Positions 7,946 through 16,912 of a stretch of 64,000 bases of DNA are shown here, piece after piece. Source of the DNA: Lacisediminimonas profundi. GTDB taxonomy: Bacteria > Pseudomonadota > Gammaproteobacteria > Burkholderiales > Burkholderiaceae_D. Made by a program: the position numbers and the translations under genes. Below the pieces are notes generated by a model. It was not told where the DNA came from. It was given only the letters and a program-made list of their open reading frames with translations, and searched no databases. Positions within the stretch are counted from its first letter, which is position 1. Each line of letters starts with the position of its first letter. Location of the stretch: assembly GCF_008831265.1 (NCBI RefSeq), contig NZ_VTTH01000002.1, positions 864,700 through 928,699 of the forward strand, written 5' to 3'.

Positions 7946-9226
7946 CTATTGCCACGCAGTCTCGGCCACGATGCGCCACACGGCACCTTCACGCGCCCAG
8001 TACTGGCGCATGCGCTGCGACTGCAGGTTCTTGCCGTTCTGCCCGGCATCATGGGTAAAAGTGGCAACCAGCAGGTCGCCCGCGCCCGGATAGAGGAAGT
8101 AGCTGACATCACGCATCGACAGCTTGGCGCTGCGTACCGTGGACATCCATTTCCCCTGTCGATCCAGCCAGCTGTCCAGGTTGCCCTGCTCGGCCCGGAA
8201 GCTACGCGAGTAATGCGCCCGCAGTCGTTGCGGGCTGCGGCTTTCGAAGTCGCGGCGCCAGCTTTCAGTCAGCGAATTGGCCAGTGCGCGGTCGTGGTCG
8301 AGCCTGGCGCGGGACACGAAGCGAATCTCGTCGGCGATCACGACCGGCGTCTTGCCGACCTCGGCCGTCTGCGACAGCCGGATCAGGTCCGGATTGGTCA
8401 GCACCACGCAACCGTCGGAGGACAAGGGCGCCCGGCTGAAGCTGTCCGATGGCGTGCCGTGCAACCAGATGCCGGACCCGCTACGCCCGTGCAGGCGGTC
8501 CCACTCATTCGGATAACTGATGGGCAGCGCGCCAGACCCATAGAAATCAGGCAGCCGCTGCCGCTCCAGCCGGCTGGTGACGTAATACACGCCGAGGGGA
8601 GTCTTCTGGTCGCCTTCGCGCACCTTGTTGACGCCCAGCTTGCCCTGGCTGATGTAGTAATCGGTCACGAACTGCGGATAGCCATCGCGGTTTTCGTAGA
8701 CATAGAGCCGCGAACGGCGGGCGTCCACGACAAAGGCGAAGCGCTGGTCCGGGCGCATCTGCAACAGCACACCGGGAACCAGCTTCGGATCCGGCCGTTC
8801 GCGCAGCGCGCGCATCCTGCTCATTGCCTCGTGCCGCAGGTTCTGGAGGCGCTCGGCGGACGCGCCCTGCACGGCGCCGAAGGCCTTGACCGGTTGCGTG
8901 TGCATCAGCAGCAGGTCGCCGCGTATCAGGTGAGCGAGCTGAAAATTCGGATAAGCGGCCAGCAGCGCATCGACCTTCTGCTGTGCGCCGCGCAGATTGT
9001 TGGCACCAAGATCCTTGTAGACCCCGATCAGCAAGGAGTCCGGGTCCGGCTGCGCGGACTGTGCGGACTGGGCCGCCTGCGCCGGCGGCGGCAGGCCTGC
9101 CGCCTTGGGCGATGACGAGGGTGACGGCGCCGCCATTGCCCCGCCGTGCGGGAACAGCGCCAGCATGCCGCACAGGAAGGCGGAACGCGCAAGAGGGAAG
9201 ATCCGGTGGAACATTACTGCAGGCAT
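7946..9226 (-). CDS. Periplasmic L,D-transpeptidase (YkuD) with C-terminal NTF2-like/Cds6-like domain
   Basis: A 426-residue exported protein. An N-terminal signal peptide ending near GGAMAA is followed by a Pro/Ala/Gln-rich linker, a helical repeat-like region and the YkuD catalytic domain. The catalytic signature is HGTPSDS...LSSDGC with His256 and Cys273. YkuD enzymes form or cleave 3-3 cross-links, or attach proteins to peptidoglycan. The last 120 residues form an NTF2-like domain resembling that of the upstream gene product. The start at 9226 is chosen because its ATG overlaps the upstream stop as TGATG, indicating translational coupling. Confidence 0.88.
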   Translation of the reverse strand: MPAVMFHRIFPLARSAFLCGMLALFPHGGAMAAPSPSSSPKAAGLPPPAQAAQSAQSAQPDPDSLLIGVYKDLGANNLRGAQQKVDALLAAYPNFQLAHLIRGDLLLMHTQPVKAFGAVQGASAERLQNLRHEAMSRMRALRERPDPKLVPGVLLQMRPDQRFAFVVDARRSRLYVYENRDGYPQFVTDYYISQGKLGVNKVREGDQKTPLGVYYVTSRLERQRLPDFYGSGALPISYPNEWDRLHGRSGSGIWLHGTPSDSFSRAPLSSDGCVVLTNPDLIRLSQTAEVGKTPVVIADEIRFVSRARLDHDRALANSLTESWRRDFESRSPQRLRAHYSRSFRAEQGNLDSWLDRQGKWMSTVRSAKLSMRDVSYFLYPGAGDLLVATFTHDAGQNGKNLQSQRMRQYWAREGAVWRIVAETAWQ

Positions 9227-10521
9227 CAGCTTCCCGTAGTTTCCTTCTGGATCACCCATTTACCGCGCTGCTTGACCAGCACCAGCGTCTTGCGGCTGTT
9301 TGCGCTAAGGCGATCGGATGTGTACACCTGGCGGAATTTGACCGTGGCGCGATCGTTCTGGACGGTGACCTGCGGCGACTCGACCCGCACGCTGATGCGG
9401 CCCTTGCCGACGATCCGCGCCTGGCGATCATCCGCCCACGCCTTGCGCGACTGGTTGCCCGGTGTATCGAAATCGGCTGCGTAATGATTCAGGTAGCCCT
9501 TGACGTCCCGCGCGCTCCAGGCCTTGGCCCAGCCGCCGACCGCTGCCAGCACGGCGTCGCGCTCGACAACTTCGGCCCGTGACGTTTTCTGCTGCTTCGC
9601 CTTGGGTTCGGGTGCAGGATCGGCCTTGGCCAGCGGCGGCATGGCCACTGGTGCCGGTACTGCGGCCTTGGCCGGAGCCGCAGCAGCAGCCACAGCAGCA
9701 GCAGCAGCAGCAGCAGCGACTTTCACTTCCGGCGCCTTTTGCCGGACGGCCGGCGGCAAGGCCGTTTGAGGCGGTGCGGCAGGAGCAACTGGAGCCGCTG
9801 CCACGACAGCGGGACGGGACGGTGCAGGAGCTGCCACGACCGGAGGACGAACCGGTGCTTGCGCTGGCATCGCTGGCGGCGCTGGCGTGGCCGGCCTGGC
9901 CGCGACGGCAGCCGCCGGCGGCGCCGGCAGTGCCTTCTGTACCGGCGTGTTGTCGGCAAGCCGGACCGGAGGCTGGACTCCGGCCGTCATGCTGCGCACC
10001 AGGGTCAGCTTGGATTTCGTGCCGGCGTTGCCGGAGTCGATCTGCAGCGCCTTGTCATACGCCTGGCTGGCAAGCCTGGCATGCACGTCGCCCAGGTTCT
10101 CGTAGGCGGTGGCATAGGACGGGTTGGTACGGATTGCCTTGTCCAGCGCAGCCCGGGCCTTTTCAAACTGACCCTGGCCGGCATACAGCACGGCCAGGTT
10201 GTTGTACGGCTCAGGCAGGTTCGGATAATCCTCGCTCAGGCGGGTGAACACGGCGATGGCATCCTGCGTCCGGTTCATCTCGGTCAGGATCACGCCCTTG
10301 GTGAAGCGCATCTGCGGGTCGCGCGGCTTCTGGGCCAGCCAGGCATCTGCCTTGGCCAGGGCTGGCGCATATTGAGCGCCCTGCATCAGCCTGGAAATGT
10401 CGGCGAATTCATCGGCGTGCACTGGTGCCGCCAGGATCATGGCGACCAGGCCTGCGGCTGCAACAGTGGCATGGAAGCGCCGCCCCAGGCTACGCACGGC
10501 GGGACGATGGCGAATAGACAT
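9226..10521 (-). CDS. TPR-repeat periplasmic protein with NTF2-like/Cds6-like C-terminal domain
   Basis: A 431-residue protein. The start MSIRHRPAVRSLGRR at 10521 gives a twin-arginine-free signal sequence ending near PVHADEF. Residues about 35-175 are tetratricopeptide repeats (FTRLSEDYPNLPEPYNNLAV, ALDKAIRTNPSYATAYENLG). A long Pro/Ala-rich, low-complexity spacer (about 190-310) includes a poly-Ala run encoded by GCA/GCT repeats. The C-terminal 120 residues (VGGWAKAWSARDVKGYLNHY) are an NTF2-like domain shared with the downstream L,D-transpeptidase. Shared domains plus overlap suggest a partner in peptidoglycan remodelling; this is inferred. Confidence 0.82.
   Translation of the reverse strand: MSIRHRPAVRSLGRRFHATVAAAGLVAMILAAPVHADEFADISRLMQGAQYAPALAKADAWLAQKPRDPQMRFTKGVILTEMNRTQDAIAVFTRLSEDYPNLPEPYNNLAVLYAGQGQFEKARAALDKAIRTNPSYATAYENLGDVHARLASQAYDKALQIDSGNAGTKSKLTLVRSMTAGVQPPVRLADNTPVQKALPAPPAAAVAARPATPAPPAMPAQAPVRPPVVAAPAPSRPAVVAAAPVAPAAPPQTALPPAVRQKAPEVKVAAAAAAAAVAAAAAPAKAAVPAPVAMPPLAKADPAPEPKAKQQKTSRAEVVERDAVLAAVGGWAKAWSARDVKGYLNHYAADFDTPGNQSRKAWADDRQARIVGKGRISVRVESPQVTVQNDRATVKFRQVYTSDRLSANSRKTLVLVKQRGKWVIQKETTGS
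9680..9718. repeat. Trinucleotide (CAG/GCA) run coding for poly-alanine
   Basis: About a dozen CAG-phase triplets, with one interruption, encode the alanine run in the spacer of the TPR protein. Length variation by slippage would stay in frame. Confidence 0.8.
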
Positions 10522-10675
10522 GTCGTATTGAAGCGCGGAAAAACCGTATGGTACACCGGCCGCCGGCGGGTTCAGTGGGACCGGGAGACAAAATGCAGGA
10601 AATTCCGGGGTGGATGATGGTCGGAACACCAACGCCTTCAGCCGCCTTCAGCCACTCCCCCTGCCACCCCTGCCG

Positions 10676-11575
10676 CTACGAGCTCGCAGTAAAGCCCCGG
10701 ATCAGCCGATTGATCCGCTCGGGCTGCTCATGCACCACCCAATGCGATCCCTCGGGGATGCGCGCGACCTCAAGATCGTCCACCAGCGTATCGAGTCCGT
10801 CCAGCAAGTTGCTGGGCAAAGCAACATCACTCTCGCCCCATATCACCAGCGTCGGCACCCGCACCCGGAAATCCTCCGGGTTCAACTGCAGTCGCGCCGG
10901 CCCCGGATCGGCCTCGGTCGGCGGATACATGGGCGAAGCGCGGTAATAGTTCAGGGCGCCGGTGAGCCCCTTCGACCAGCTTTCGAGATAACGGGCCCGG
11001 GCCTCGCCCGCGAACCAGGGCGCGGACCGCTGCCCCATGCCGACGAACAGGCTCTCCATGCGCTGGTAAGCATCCTTTGCGAGCGCCTCCTCGGCGCCCG
11101 GCTGGCGCAGCCAGTTCATGTAGGCGCTGGCCTGCTGCTGCAGCGGATCGTGGACCAGCGCTTGCGCAAACAGCCAGGGATTCGGGGCATTGATGATGAC
11201 CAGGCGCTTCAGCATCTGCGGCAAGGCGATCGCCATGTTCCAGGCAATCGCCCCGCCCCAGTCGTGCGCGACCAGCACGCACTGCTGATATCCCAGATGC
11301 CCGATCAGCAATCGCAAGTCCTCGACGATGTGGCGGGCACGATAGGCCGAGACATCCGCGGGCTGGTCCGACAGGTTGAAGCCGCGCAGGTCGGGCGCGA
11401 CAGCATGCCAGTCCTGGCCGAATTCGGCCAGTTGCGCCTGCCACTCGTACCAGAATTCAGGGAAGCCATGCAGGAACAGGATCAGCGGCCGGCCCGGCTG
11501 TCCGGCGCTGGCGTAGTGCAAGCGCGTGCCGTTGGAAAGTGAAGCGAACTGGTTTTCGACGATCTCTGCGGGCAT
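10676..11575 (-). CDS. Alpha/beta-hydrolase, epoxide-hydrolase-like
   Basis: A 299-residue alpha/beta-hydrolase. The oxyanion-hole motif HGFPE is at residues 36-40, the nucleophile elbow VAHDWGG places Asp105 as nucleophile, and GSHWVVHEQPE supplies His278. An Asp nucleophile with HDWGG is characteristic of epoxide hydrolases and some dehalogenases, which open epoxides through an ester intermediate. It is the last gene of a leftward series with an SDR 20 bp upstream. The specific substrate is not evident. Confidence 0.88.
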   Translation of the reverse strand: MPAEIVENQFASLSNGTRLHYASAGQPGRPLILFLHGFPEFWYEWQAQLAEFGQDWHAVAPDLRGFNLSDQPADVSAYRARHIVEDLRLLIGHLGYQQCVLVAHDWGGAIAWNMAIALPQMLKRLVIINAPNPWLFAQALVHDPLQQQASAYMNWLRQPGAEEALAKDAYQRMESLFVGMGQRSAPWFAGEARARYLESWSKGLTGALNYYRASPMYPPTEADPGPARLQLNPEDFRVRVPTLVIWGESDVALPSNLLDGLDTLVDDLEVARIPEGSHWVVHEQPERINRLIRGFTASS

Positions 11576-11595
11576 GACCTGATCTCCCTGCCGGC

Positions 11596-12501
11596 TCAGT
11601 CCGCTTTCAGCTTCTGCTTCAGCGCCGCGCCCACATGCGGCACCGCTTCGTAAGGGTCGCCGGGATTGCGCTGCGCAACGATATCCTCCATCCGCCTTTG
11701 CACCTCGCCCAGCGCTTTCGGATGCGAATAGATGTAGAACTGGCCGTTGCGGATGGCATCGAATGTCTTCTGCGCGACTTCGGCGGCGCTCACCTTGCCC
11801 GATACGACGGCCTTGTCCAGCATCGCCTGCGACGCGCGCTGGCTGGCGGTGGGTACACCTGCGTTTTTCAATTCATCCGGACGGTTGCGCTCCCCCTGGC
11901 TGATCCCGGTCGGAACGAAATACGGGCACAGCACCGATGCCCCGATCGGTGCATCGACCAGTTTCAGGTCGTGGTACAGCGATTCGGACAGCGAGACCAC
12001 GGCATGCTTGGAGACGTTGTAGACGCCCATGGTCGGCGGATTGAGCAGGCCGGCCATCGATGCGGTATTGACGATGTGGCCTTCGTAGCTGGAGTCGCGG
12101 GTCGCGCAATCCAGCATCAGCCGGGTAAAAATCCGCACGCCGTGGATCACGCCCCACAGGTTTACGCCAAGCACCCATTCCCAGTCGGCCTGGGTGTTTT
12201 CCCACACCAGCCCGGCGGAACCGACACCGGCATTATTGAACACCAGATGGACCGCGCCGAAGCGCTGCATGCAGGCATCGGCCAGCGCCTGCACCTGATC
12301 GGCATGCCGCACGTCGCAGTGCATGGCGAGCACTTGCGCGCCCTGCCCTTCCAGCTCGGCACGGGTCTGTTCCAGTGCGTCCTGCTGCACATCGGCCAGC
12401 ACCAGCTTCATTTCCAGCTGGGCGCCGATGCGGGCGAACTCGCGGCCGAAGCCGCTGGCCGCGCCGGTGATGACCGCTACCCGTCCCTTGAATCGTTCCA
12501 T
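11596..12501 (-). CDS. SDR-family NAD(P)-dependent oxidoreductase
   Basis: A 301-residue classical short-chain dehydrogenase. The cofactor motif TGAASGFG is near residues 12-19, NNAG follows, and the catalytic Ser and YNVSK lie in the middle. The start at 12501 (MERFKGRVAVITGAAS) has a GGAGAC ribosome site. Residues after about 190 form a longer C-terminal region than the minimal SDR. It reads in the same direction as, and 20 bp before, the epoxide-hydrolase-like gene, suggesting a shared catabolic step. Confidence 0.88.
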   Translation of the reverse strand: MERFKGRVAVITGAASGFGREFARIGAQLEMKLVLADVQQDALEQTRAELEGQGAQVLAMHCDVRHADQVQALADACMQRFGAVHLVFNNAGVGSAGLVWENTQADWEWVLGVNLWGVIHGVRIFTRLMLDCATRDSSYEGHIVNTASMAGLLNPPTMGVYNVSKHAVVSLSESLYHDLKLVDAPIGASVLCPYFVPTGISQGERNRPDELKNAGVPTASQRASQAMLDKAVVSGKVSAAEVAQKTFDAIRNGQFYIYSHPKALGEVQRRMEDIVAQRNPGDPYEAVPHVGAALKQKLKAD

Positions 12502-12560
12502 CCCGTCTCCTTGTCCCCATATGTGCACTCGCCGCTGGCGGCCATGACTGCCGCGTCTTG

Positions 12561-12598
12561 CCGGTGGTGCCGGTGGTGCCGGTGGTGCCGGTGGTGCC
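12561..12598. repeat. 9-bp tandem repeat (CCGGTGGTG)n
   Basis: Four consecutive copies of the nonamer CCGGTGGTG followed by degenerate copies up to about 12650, in the gap between the MDR stop and the SDR start. It is non-coding here, although its composition resembles the Thr/Gly-coding repeats of the lipoprotein gene at 26760-28085. Confidence 0.8.
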
Positions 12599-12657
12599 AG
12601 TCGTGCTACGGTGCTGCAGTGCCTGCGATGCCTGTAGTGCCGCTGGTACCAGTCCTG

Positions 12658-13656
12658 TCAGTCGATCAGGCGAACCAGCTGCTTGCCGAAATTCTTGCCA
12701 TGCAACAGTCCGATCAGGGCTTCCGGCGCCGAGCGCAATCCCTGGGAAATCGACTCGCGGTACTTCAGCTTGCCGTCCGCCAGCAAGCCGGTCAGCTCCG
12801 CCAGACCCTGCGGCCAGAACTCCATGTGTTCGGAAATGATGAAGCCGCGCAGGGTCAGCCGCATCGTCAGCAGCATGCGCACGTTCTTCAGCACCGTCGG
12901 TTCGTCTTCATAAGCTGCGATCAGCCCACAAAGCGCAATCCGTCCGAACGGATTCATGCGCGCCAGGCATGCGTCGAATCCTTCGCCGCCGACGTTTTCG
13001 TACAGGCCGTCGATGCCATCCGGCGTGGCCGCCTTCAGGTCATCGGCCAGGTTCCCGGCCTTGTAATCGACGCAGGCATCGAAGCCAAGTTCATTGACGA
13101 CGTAATTGCATTTCTCCGGTCCGCCGGCAATGCCCACCGCCCGGCATCCGTGCAGTTTGGCCAATTGGCCGACCACGCTGCCGACGGCGCCACTTGCGGC
13201 CGACACCACGATCGTCTCGCCCGCCTTGGGCGCGATCACCTGGTTCAATCCGTACCATGCAGTCATGCCCGGCATGCCAGCCGCCCCGAGGTAGGCGGAC
13301 AATGGAATACGGCTGGTGTCCAGACGGCGCAAGCCGACGCCGTCGGACACGCCCATTTCGCTCCAGCCAAAGCCGCCGCCCACGAAATCGCCGGGCTTGT
13401 AGCGCGGGTTCTTCGATTCGACCACTTCGCCCACGGTGCCGCCGATCATCACCGCATTCAGTTCCTGGGGCGCGGCGTAGCTCTTGGTGTCCTCCATCCG
13501 CATGCGCATGTAGGGGTCGAGCGAGAGGTAGTGATTGCGCACCAGAATCTGCCCGTTCTGCAGGACGGGAACCGGCACCCGCTCCAGGCGGAAATTGCCG
13601 GGTGAGACATGGCCTTGCGGGCGCGAGGCCAGCACGATCTGCTGGTAGGTCGACAT
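12658..13656 (-). CDS. NADP-dependent MDR-family reductase (prostaglandin/leukotriene-reductase type)
   Basis: A 332-residue zinc-independent medium-chain reductase. The N-terminal pattern (LRNHYLSLDPYMR-like, here VRNHYLSLDPYMRMRM) and the nucleotide motif AASGAVGSVVGQLA are diagnostic of the CurA/YncB/PTGR group, which reduce enal or enone double bonds with NADPH. The ATG at 13656 has GGAG at a good distance; a TTG two codons upstream is less likely. It sits inside the acyl-CoA catabolic run. Confidence 0.88.
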   Translation of the reverse strand: MSTYQQIVLASRPQGHVSPGNFRLERVPVPVLQNGQILVRNHYLSLDPYMRMRMEDTKSYAAPQELNAVMIGGTVGEVVESKNPRYKPGDFVGGGFGWSEMGVSDGVGLRRLDTSRIPLSAYLGAAGMPGMTAWYGLNQVIAPKAGETIVVSAASGAVGSVVGQLAKLHGCRAVGIAGGPEKCNYVVNELGFDACVDYKAGNLADDLKAATPDGIDGLYENVGGEGFDACLARMNPFGRIALCGLIAAYEDEPTVLKNVRMLLTMRLTLRGFIISEHMEFWPQGLAELTGLLADGKLKYRESISQGLRSAPEALIGLLHGKNFGKQLVRLID

Positions 13657-13753
13657 TGACAAACTCCTGGTTCAATCCTGCCGCGGCAGCAGGGAGGAAA
13701 AAAATAACACTCAGCCGGCACCGGCCCCTGCTACGGCCGGGCGCCCTGCTGCT

Positions 13754-14251
13754 TCAGTCACGGTGCTCCAGCTTCTTTGCAGCCGCCAGGCGCCGGATCA
13801 GCTTGAAGGTTCCCGTAGCGCGGGCCGAGAGCTTGTCGCCATCCCAGACCTCACCTTCGCAGAACGACATGCTCCTGGCGCGATACGTCACCTTGCCACG
13901 GGCCATGATGCGCTTGCCGGGGCTGCCGGCCGGCTGCATGAAGCTGGTATTCATGTCGATGGTGATGGCGCCGGTCGATTCCGGATCGAGCGAACGCGCC
14001 GCCATCGACATCACGACATCGAGCAAGGTCATCACGACCCCGCCATGCGCGACCTGCCAGCTGTTGGTGTGGCGTTCACCGAGCAACAGCGTGATCTCGG
14101 ATTCGCCGTTTTCCATGCGGGAGAATTCTGCCCCGATGTCACGCAGGAAGGGAATCTGGACCGGAAAGTCCGTCAATACGGGTGTTGTCAGTACTGGCGC
14201 ATTCATTACAGGATCATTCATTCCAGAATCATTCGTTACAGGGGTAATCAT
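13754..14251 (-). CDS. PaaI-type hotdog thioesterase
   Basis: The hotdog domain is clear: residues around VAHGGVVMTLLDVVMSMAA match the PaaI family HGG motif, with a following TIDMNTSFMQPA strand. These enzymes hydrolyse acyl- or aryl-CoA thioesters. The start is uncertain: ATGs at 14251, 14221 and 14206 all lie in a short imperfect repeat (around ATTCATTACAGGATC), and none has a strong ribosome site; 14251 is given. It lies 14 bases after the SDR gene stop, so it is probably in the same operon. Confidence 0.8.
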   Translation of the reverse strand: MITPVTNDSGMNDPVMNAPVLTTPVLTDFPVQIPFLRDIGAEFSRMENGESEITLLLGERHTNSWQVAHGGVVMTLLDVVMSMAARSLDPESTGAITIDMNTSFMQPAGSPGKRIMARGKVTYRARSMSFCEGEVWDGDKLSARATGTFKLIRRLAAAKKLEHRD

Positions 14252-14265
14252 TACAGAAGCACCAA

Positions 14266-15051
14266 TCAGTGCACCGCCGATACGCCGCCATCCACGGCCA
14301 GGATCTGGCCGGTTATGTGCTTGCATGCATCCGACGCGAACAGCACGGCCGTGCCTTTCAGGTCCTCATCATCGCCTATGCGCAGCAAGGGAGCCTTGTT
14401 GCGGATGTTCGCGGTGCCGAGCTCGTCCAGTATGCCGGTGGTCATCTTCGACGGAAAAAAGCCGGGGGCGATCGCATTGACCGTGATGCCGTACTTGCCC
14501 CACTCGCCGGCCAGCGTGCGGGTGAAGTTGACCACCGCGCCCTTGGACGTGTTGTAGCCGATCGTCTGCATCGAGAACGGGCCGTTGCCGGACAGGCCGG
14601 CGATCGAGGCGATGTTGATGATGCGCCCGTACTTGCGCGGGATCATTGATGCCCTGCCCACCGCCTGCGACATCAGGAAGATGCTGCGCACGTTGAGGTT
14701 CATCACCTTGTCCCATGCCGCCAGCGGCATGTCTTCCGCCGGCGCGCCCCAACTGGCGCCGGCGTTGTTGACCAGGATGTCGATATGACCGAGGCGCTTC
14801 ATCGCCTCGTCCACCAATGGCGCGACGCTGGCCGGTTGCTGCAGGTCGGCAGCGATGGCGCTGGCCTCGATGCCGCGCGCCTTCAGGTGCGCCACCGCCT
14901 CATCCAGTTCGCCCTGCTTGCGCGCAACCAGCACGAGTTTCGCGCCCTGCTCGCCGAGCGCCTCGGCAATCTGCAAGCCGAGGCCGCGCGAACCGCCGGT
15001 GACCAGCGCGGTCTTGCCGGCCAGGTCGAACAATTCACTTACCTTACGCAT
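14266..15051 (-). CDS. SDR-family oxidoreductase (FabG/gluconate-dehydrogenase-like)
   Basis: A 261-residue classical SDR: TGGSRGLG cofactor motif, NNAGASWG, catalytic YNTSKGAVV and a C-terminal GQILAVDGG. The start is set at 15051 (MRKVSELFDLAGKTALVTGG), preceded by GGAGAC; the open frame upstream overlaps the acyl-CoA dehydrogenase gene and is not part of the protein. It is placed between an acyl-CoA dehydrogenase and a thioesterase, consistent with oxidising a hydroxyacyl intermediate. Confidence 0.9.
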   Translation of the reverse strand: MRKVSELFDLAGKTALVTGGSRGLGLQIAEALGEQGAKLVLVARKQGELDEAVAHLKARGIEASAIAADLQQPASVAPLVDEAMKRLGHIDILVNNAGASWGAPAEDMPLAAWDKVMNLNVRSIFLMSQAVGRASMIPRKYGRIINIASIAGLSGNGPFSMQTIGYNTSKGAVVNFTRTLAGEWGKYGITVNAIAPGFFPSKMTTGILDELGTANIRNKAPLLRIGDDEDLKGTAVLFASDACKHITGQILAVDGGVSAVH

Positions 15052-15079
15052 CTTGTCTCCTTGATTTTCCAGTCGCCCG

Positions 15080-16894
15080 TCAGAACCAGGCGTCCTGCAT
15101 GTCCAGCGCAGTGGTGTCGATGCTCTCCAGCAGATCCAGCTGCTGGTGCACCTTCGGCAATTCCCACCGGTAAAAATACGCGTTTGCCTGCATCTTGCCA
15201 CGATAGAAATCGGCATCGGGCAGGCTGCCCTTGTGCGCGGCCAGCGCCTGCTCCAGCCAGATCCACGCCAGCACGACGTGACCGAAAGCTTCGAGGTAGA
15301 GCGAGGCGTTGGCCAGCGTCTTGTTCGTGTCGCCCGCCGCATGCAGCGCGCCGGTCGCCTTCGCCACGCGCTGCAGCGCTGTCCGCAGCGCCTGTCCGTA
15401 GCCGGCCAACTCCGGCGCCGCCTGCGAACACTGGATGGTGGCTTGAATCTGCTCGCCGAGCGCCTTCAATGCGGCGCCGTCCTGCATCACCACCTTGCGT
15501 CCGAGCAGGTCCAGCCCGTGTATGCCGTGCGTGCCTTCGTGGATCGGGTTGAGCCGGTTGTCGCGATAGAACTGCTCGACATTGTATTCACGGGTGTAGC
15601 CGTAGCCGCCATGCACCTGTATCGCCAGGTTGTTGGCCTCCAGGCACCACTGGCTGGGCCAGGATTTGGCGATCGGCGTAAGGATGTCGAGCAGCAAGCC
15701 GGCGCGCTGGCGCGCCGCGTCATCGGCTGCCGTGCGCTGCTCGTCCACCAGCCGCGCGCAATACAGGCACAGCGCCATGCCGCCTTCGACATAGGTCTTC
15801 TGTGCCAGCAGCATGCGCTTGACGTCGGTGTGTTCGATGATCTTCAATTGCGGCTGCGACGGATCCTTGTTCAGCGGGTGCCGGCCTTGCGGCCGGTTGC
15901 GCGCATAGTCGAGCGCATGCAGGTATCCGGTGTAGCCGAGCGCCACCGCACCCAGGCCGACGCCAATGCGCGCCTCGTTCATCATATGGAACATGTTGGC
16001 CAGTCCGCGGTGCACCTCGCCCACCAGATAACCGACTGCGCCGGCACTGCCCCCCGGACGGAACTTTCCTTCGCCGAAATTCAGCAGGCAGTTGGTGGTG
16101 CCGCGGTAGCCCATCTTGTGGTTCAGTCCGGCCAGCACCACGTCGTTGCGTTCGCCCAGGCTACCGTCAGGCTGCACCAGGAATTTCGGCACGATGAACA
16201 GCGAAATCCCCTTCACACCCGGGATCGGCTTGCCGTCCGGCCCCGGCACTTTGGCCAGCACCAGATGAATGATATTTTCCGACAGCTCGTGCTCGCCGGC
16301 AGAGATCCACATCTTGTTGCCGGTCAGCCGGTAGCTGCCGTCCGCTTGCGGCTCGGCCCGGGTCGTGATGTCCGACAGGCTGGAGCCGGCCTGCGGTTCG
16401 GACAGGCACATGGTGCCAAAGTAGCGCCCTTCCAGCATCGGCTTGACGAACATGCCGATCTGTTCCGGCGTGCCGCATTTGAGCAGCGTGTTGGCATTGC
16501 CGATGGTCAGGAACGGATAGGCTGCGGTGCCGACATTGGCCGCCTTGAAGTAGGCAAATGCCGCCTTCTCGACCAGGCAGGGCAATTGCATGCCGCCCTG
16601 GTCGAAATCATGCCCGGCCGCCAGCAAACCGGCCGCCGAGAACGCATCCAGCGCCGCCTTCACTTCCGGGATGATGTGTACGCGCTCGCCGTCGAAATGC
16701 GGCTCGTTCTGGTCGCTCTTCTTGTTATGCGGCGCGAACAGCTCGGTCGCGATCTGCTCGCAGGTGTCGATTGCCGCATCGAAGGTTTCGCGGCTGTGCT
16801 CGGCAAAGCGCTGGCGCCGGGTCAGCGCTTGCGCATCCAGCCATTCATACAACAGGAATTCAAGGTCGCGCCTTGACAGGATTTTTGATTGCAC
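15080..16894 (-). CDS. Acyl-CoA dehydrogenase, large (AidB/FadE5-like) type
   Basis: A 604-residue flavoprotein. The mid-region has the FAD-binding CLSEPQAGSSLSD and GNKMWISAGEH motifs, and the IHEGTHGIHGLDLLGRK region near residue 460 carries the likely catalytic Glu. The extra 120-residue C-terminal helical domain marks the large acyl-CoA dehydrogenase class. It would introduce the alpha-beta double bond into an acyl-CoA, passing electrons to ETF. The start is a GTG at 16894 with GGAG upstream. Thiolase and two SDRs in the same direction indicate beta-oxidation of an unidentified acid. Confidence 0.9.
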   Translation of the reverse strand: MQSKILSRRDLEFLLYEWLDAQALTRRQRFAEHSRETFDAAIDTCEQIATELFAPHNKKSDQNEPHFDGERVHIIPEVKAALDAFSAAGLLAAGHDFDQGGMQLPCLVEKAAFAYFKAANVGTAAYPFLTIGNANTLLKCGTPEQIGMFVKPMLEGRYFGTMCLSEPQAGSSLSDITTRAEPQADGSYRLTGNKMWISAGEHELSENIIHLVLAKVPGPDGKPIPGVKGISLFIVPKFLVQPDGSLGERNDVVLAGLNHKMGYRGTTNCLLNFGEGKFRPGGSAGAVGYLVGEVHRGLANMFHMMNEARIGVGLGAVALGYTGYLHALDYARNRPQGRHPLNKDPSQPQLKIIEHTDVKRMLLAQKTYVEGGMALCLYCARLVDEQRTAADDAARQRAGLLLDILTPIAKSWPSQWCLEANNLAIQVHGGYGYTREYNVEQFYRDNRLNPIHEGTHGIHGLDLLGRKVVMQDGAALKALGEQIQATIQCSQAAPELAGYGQALRTALQRVAKATGALHAAGDTNKTLANASLYLEAFGHVVLAWIWLEQALAAHKGSLPDADFYRGKMQANAYFYRWELPKVHQQLDLLESIDTTALDMQDAWF

Positions 16895-16912
16895 AGGTGC
16901 CGGCTCCGTCGC

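Noticed and set aside
11635..13605. Long plus-strand open frame opposite the SDR and MDR genes
   Set aside because: It crosses two real genes and a tandem repeat, with no recognisable domains and a Gln/His/Arg-rich shadow composition.
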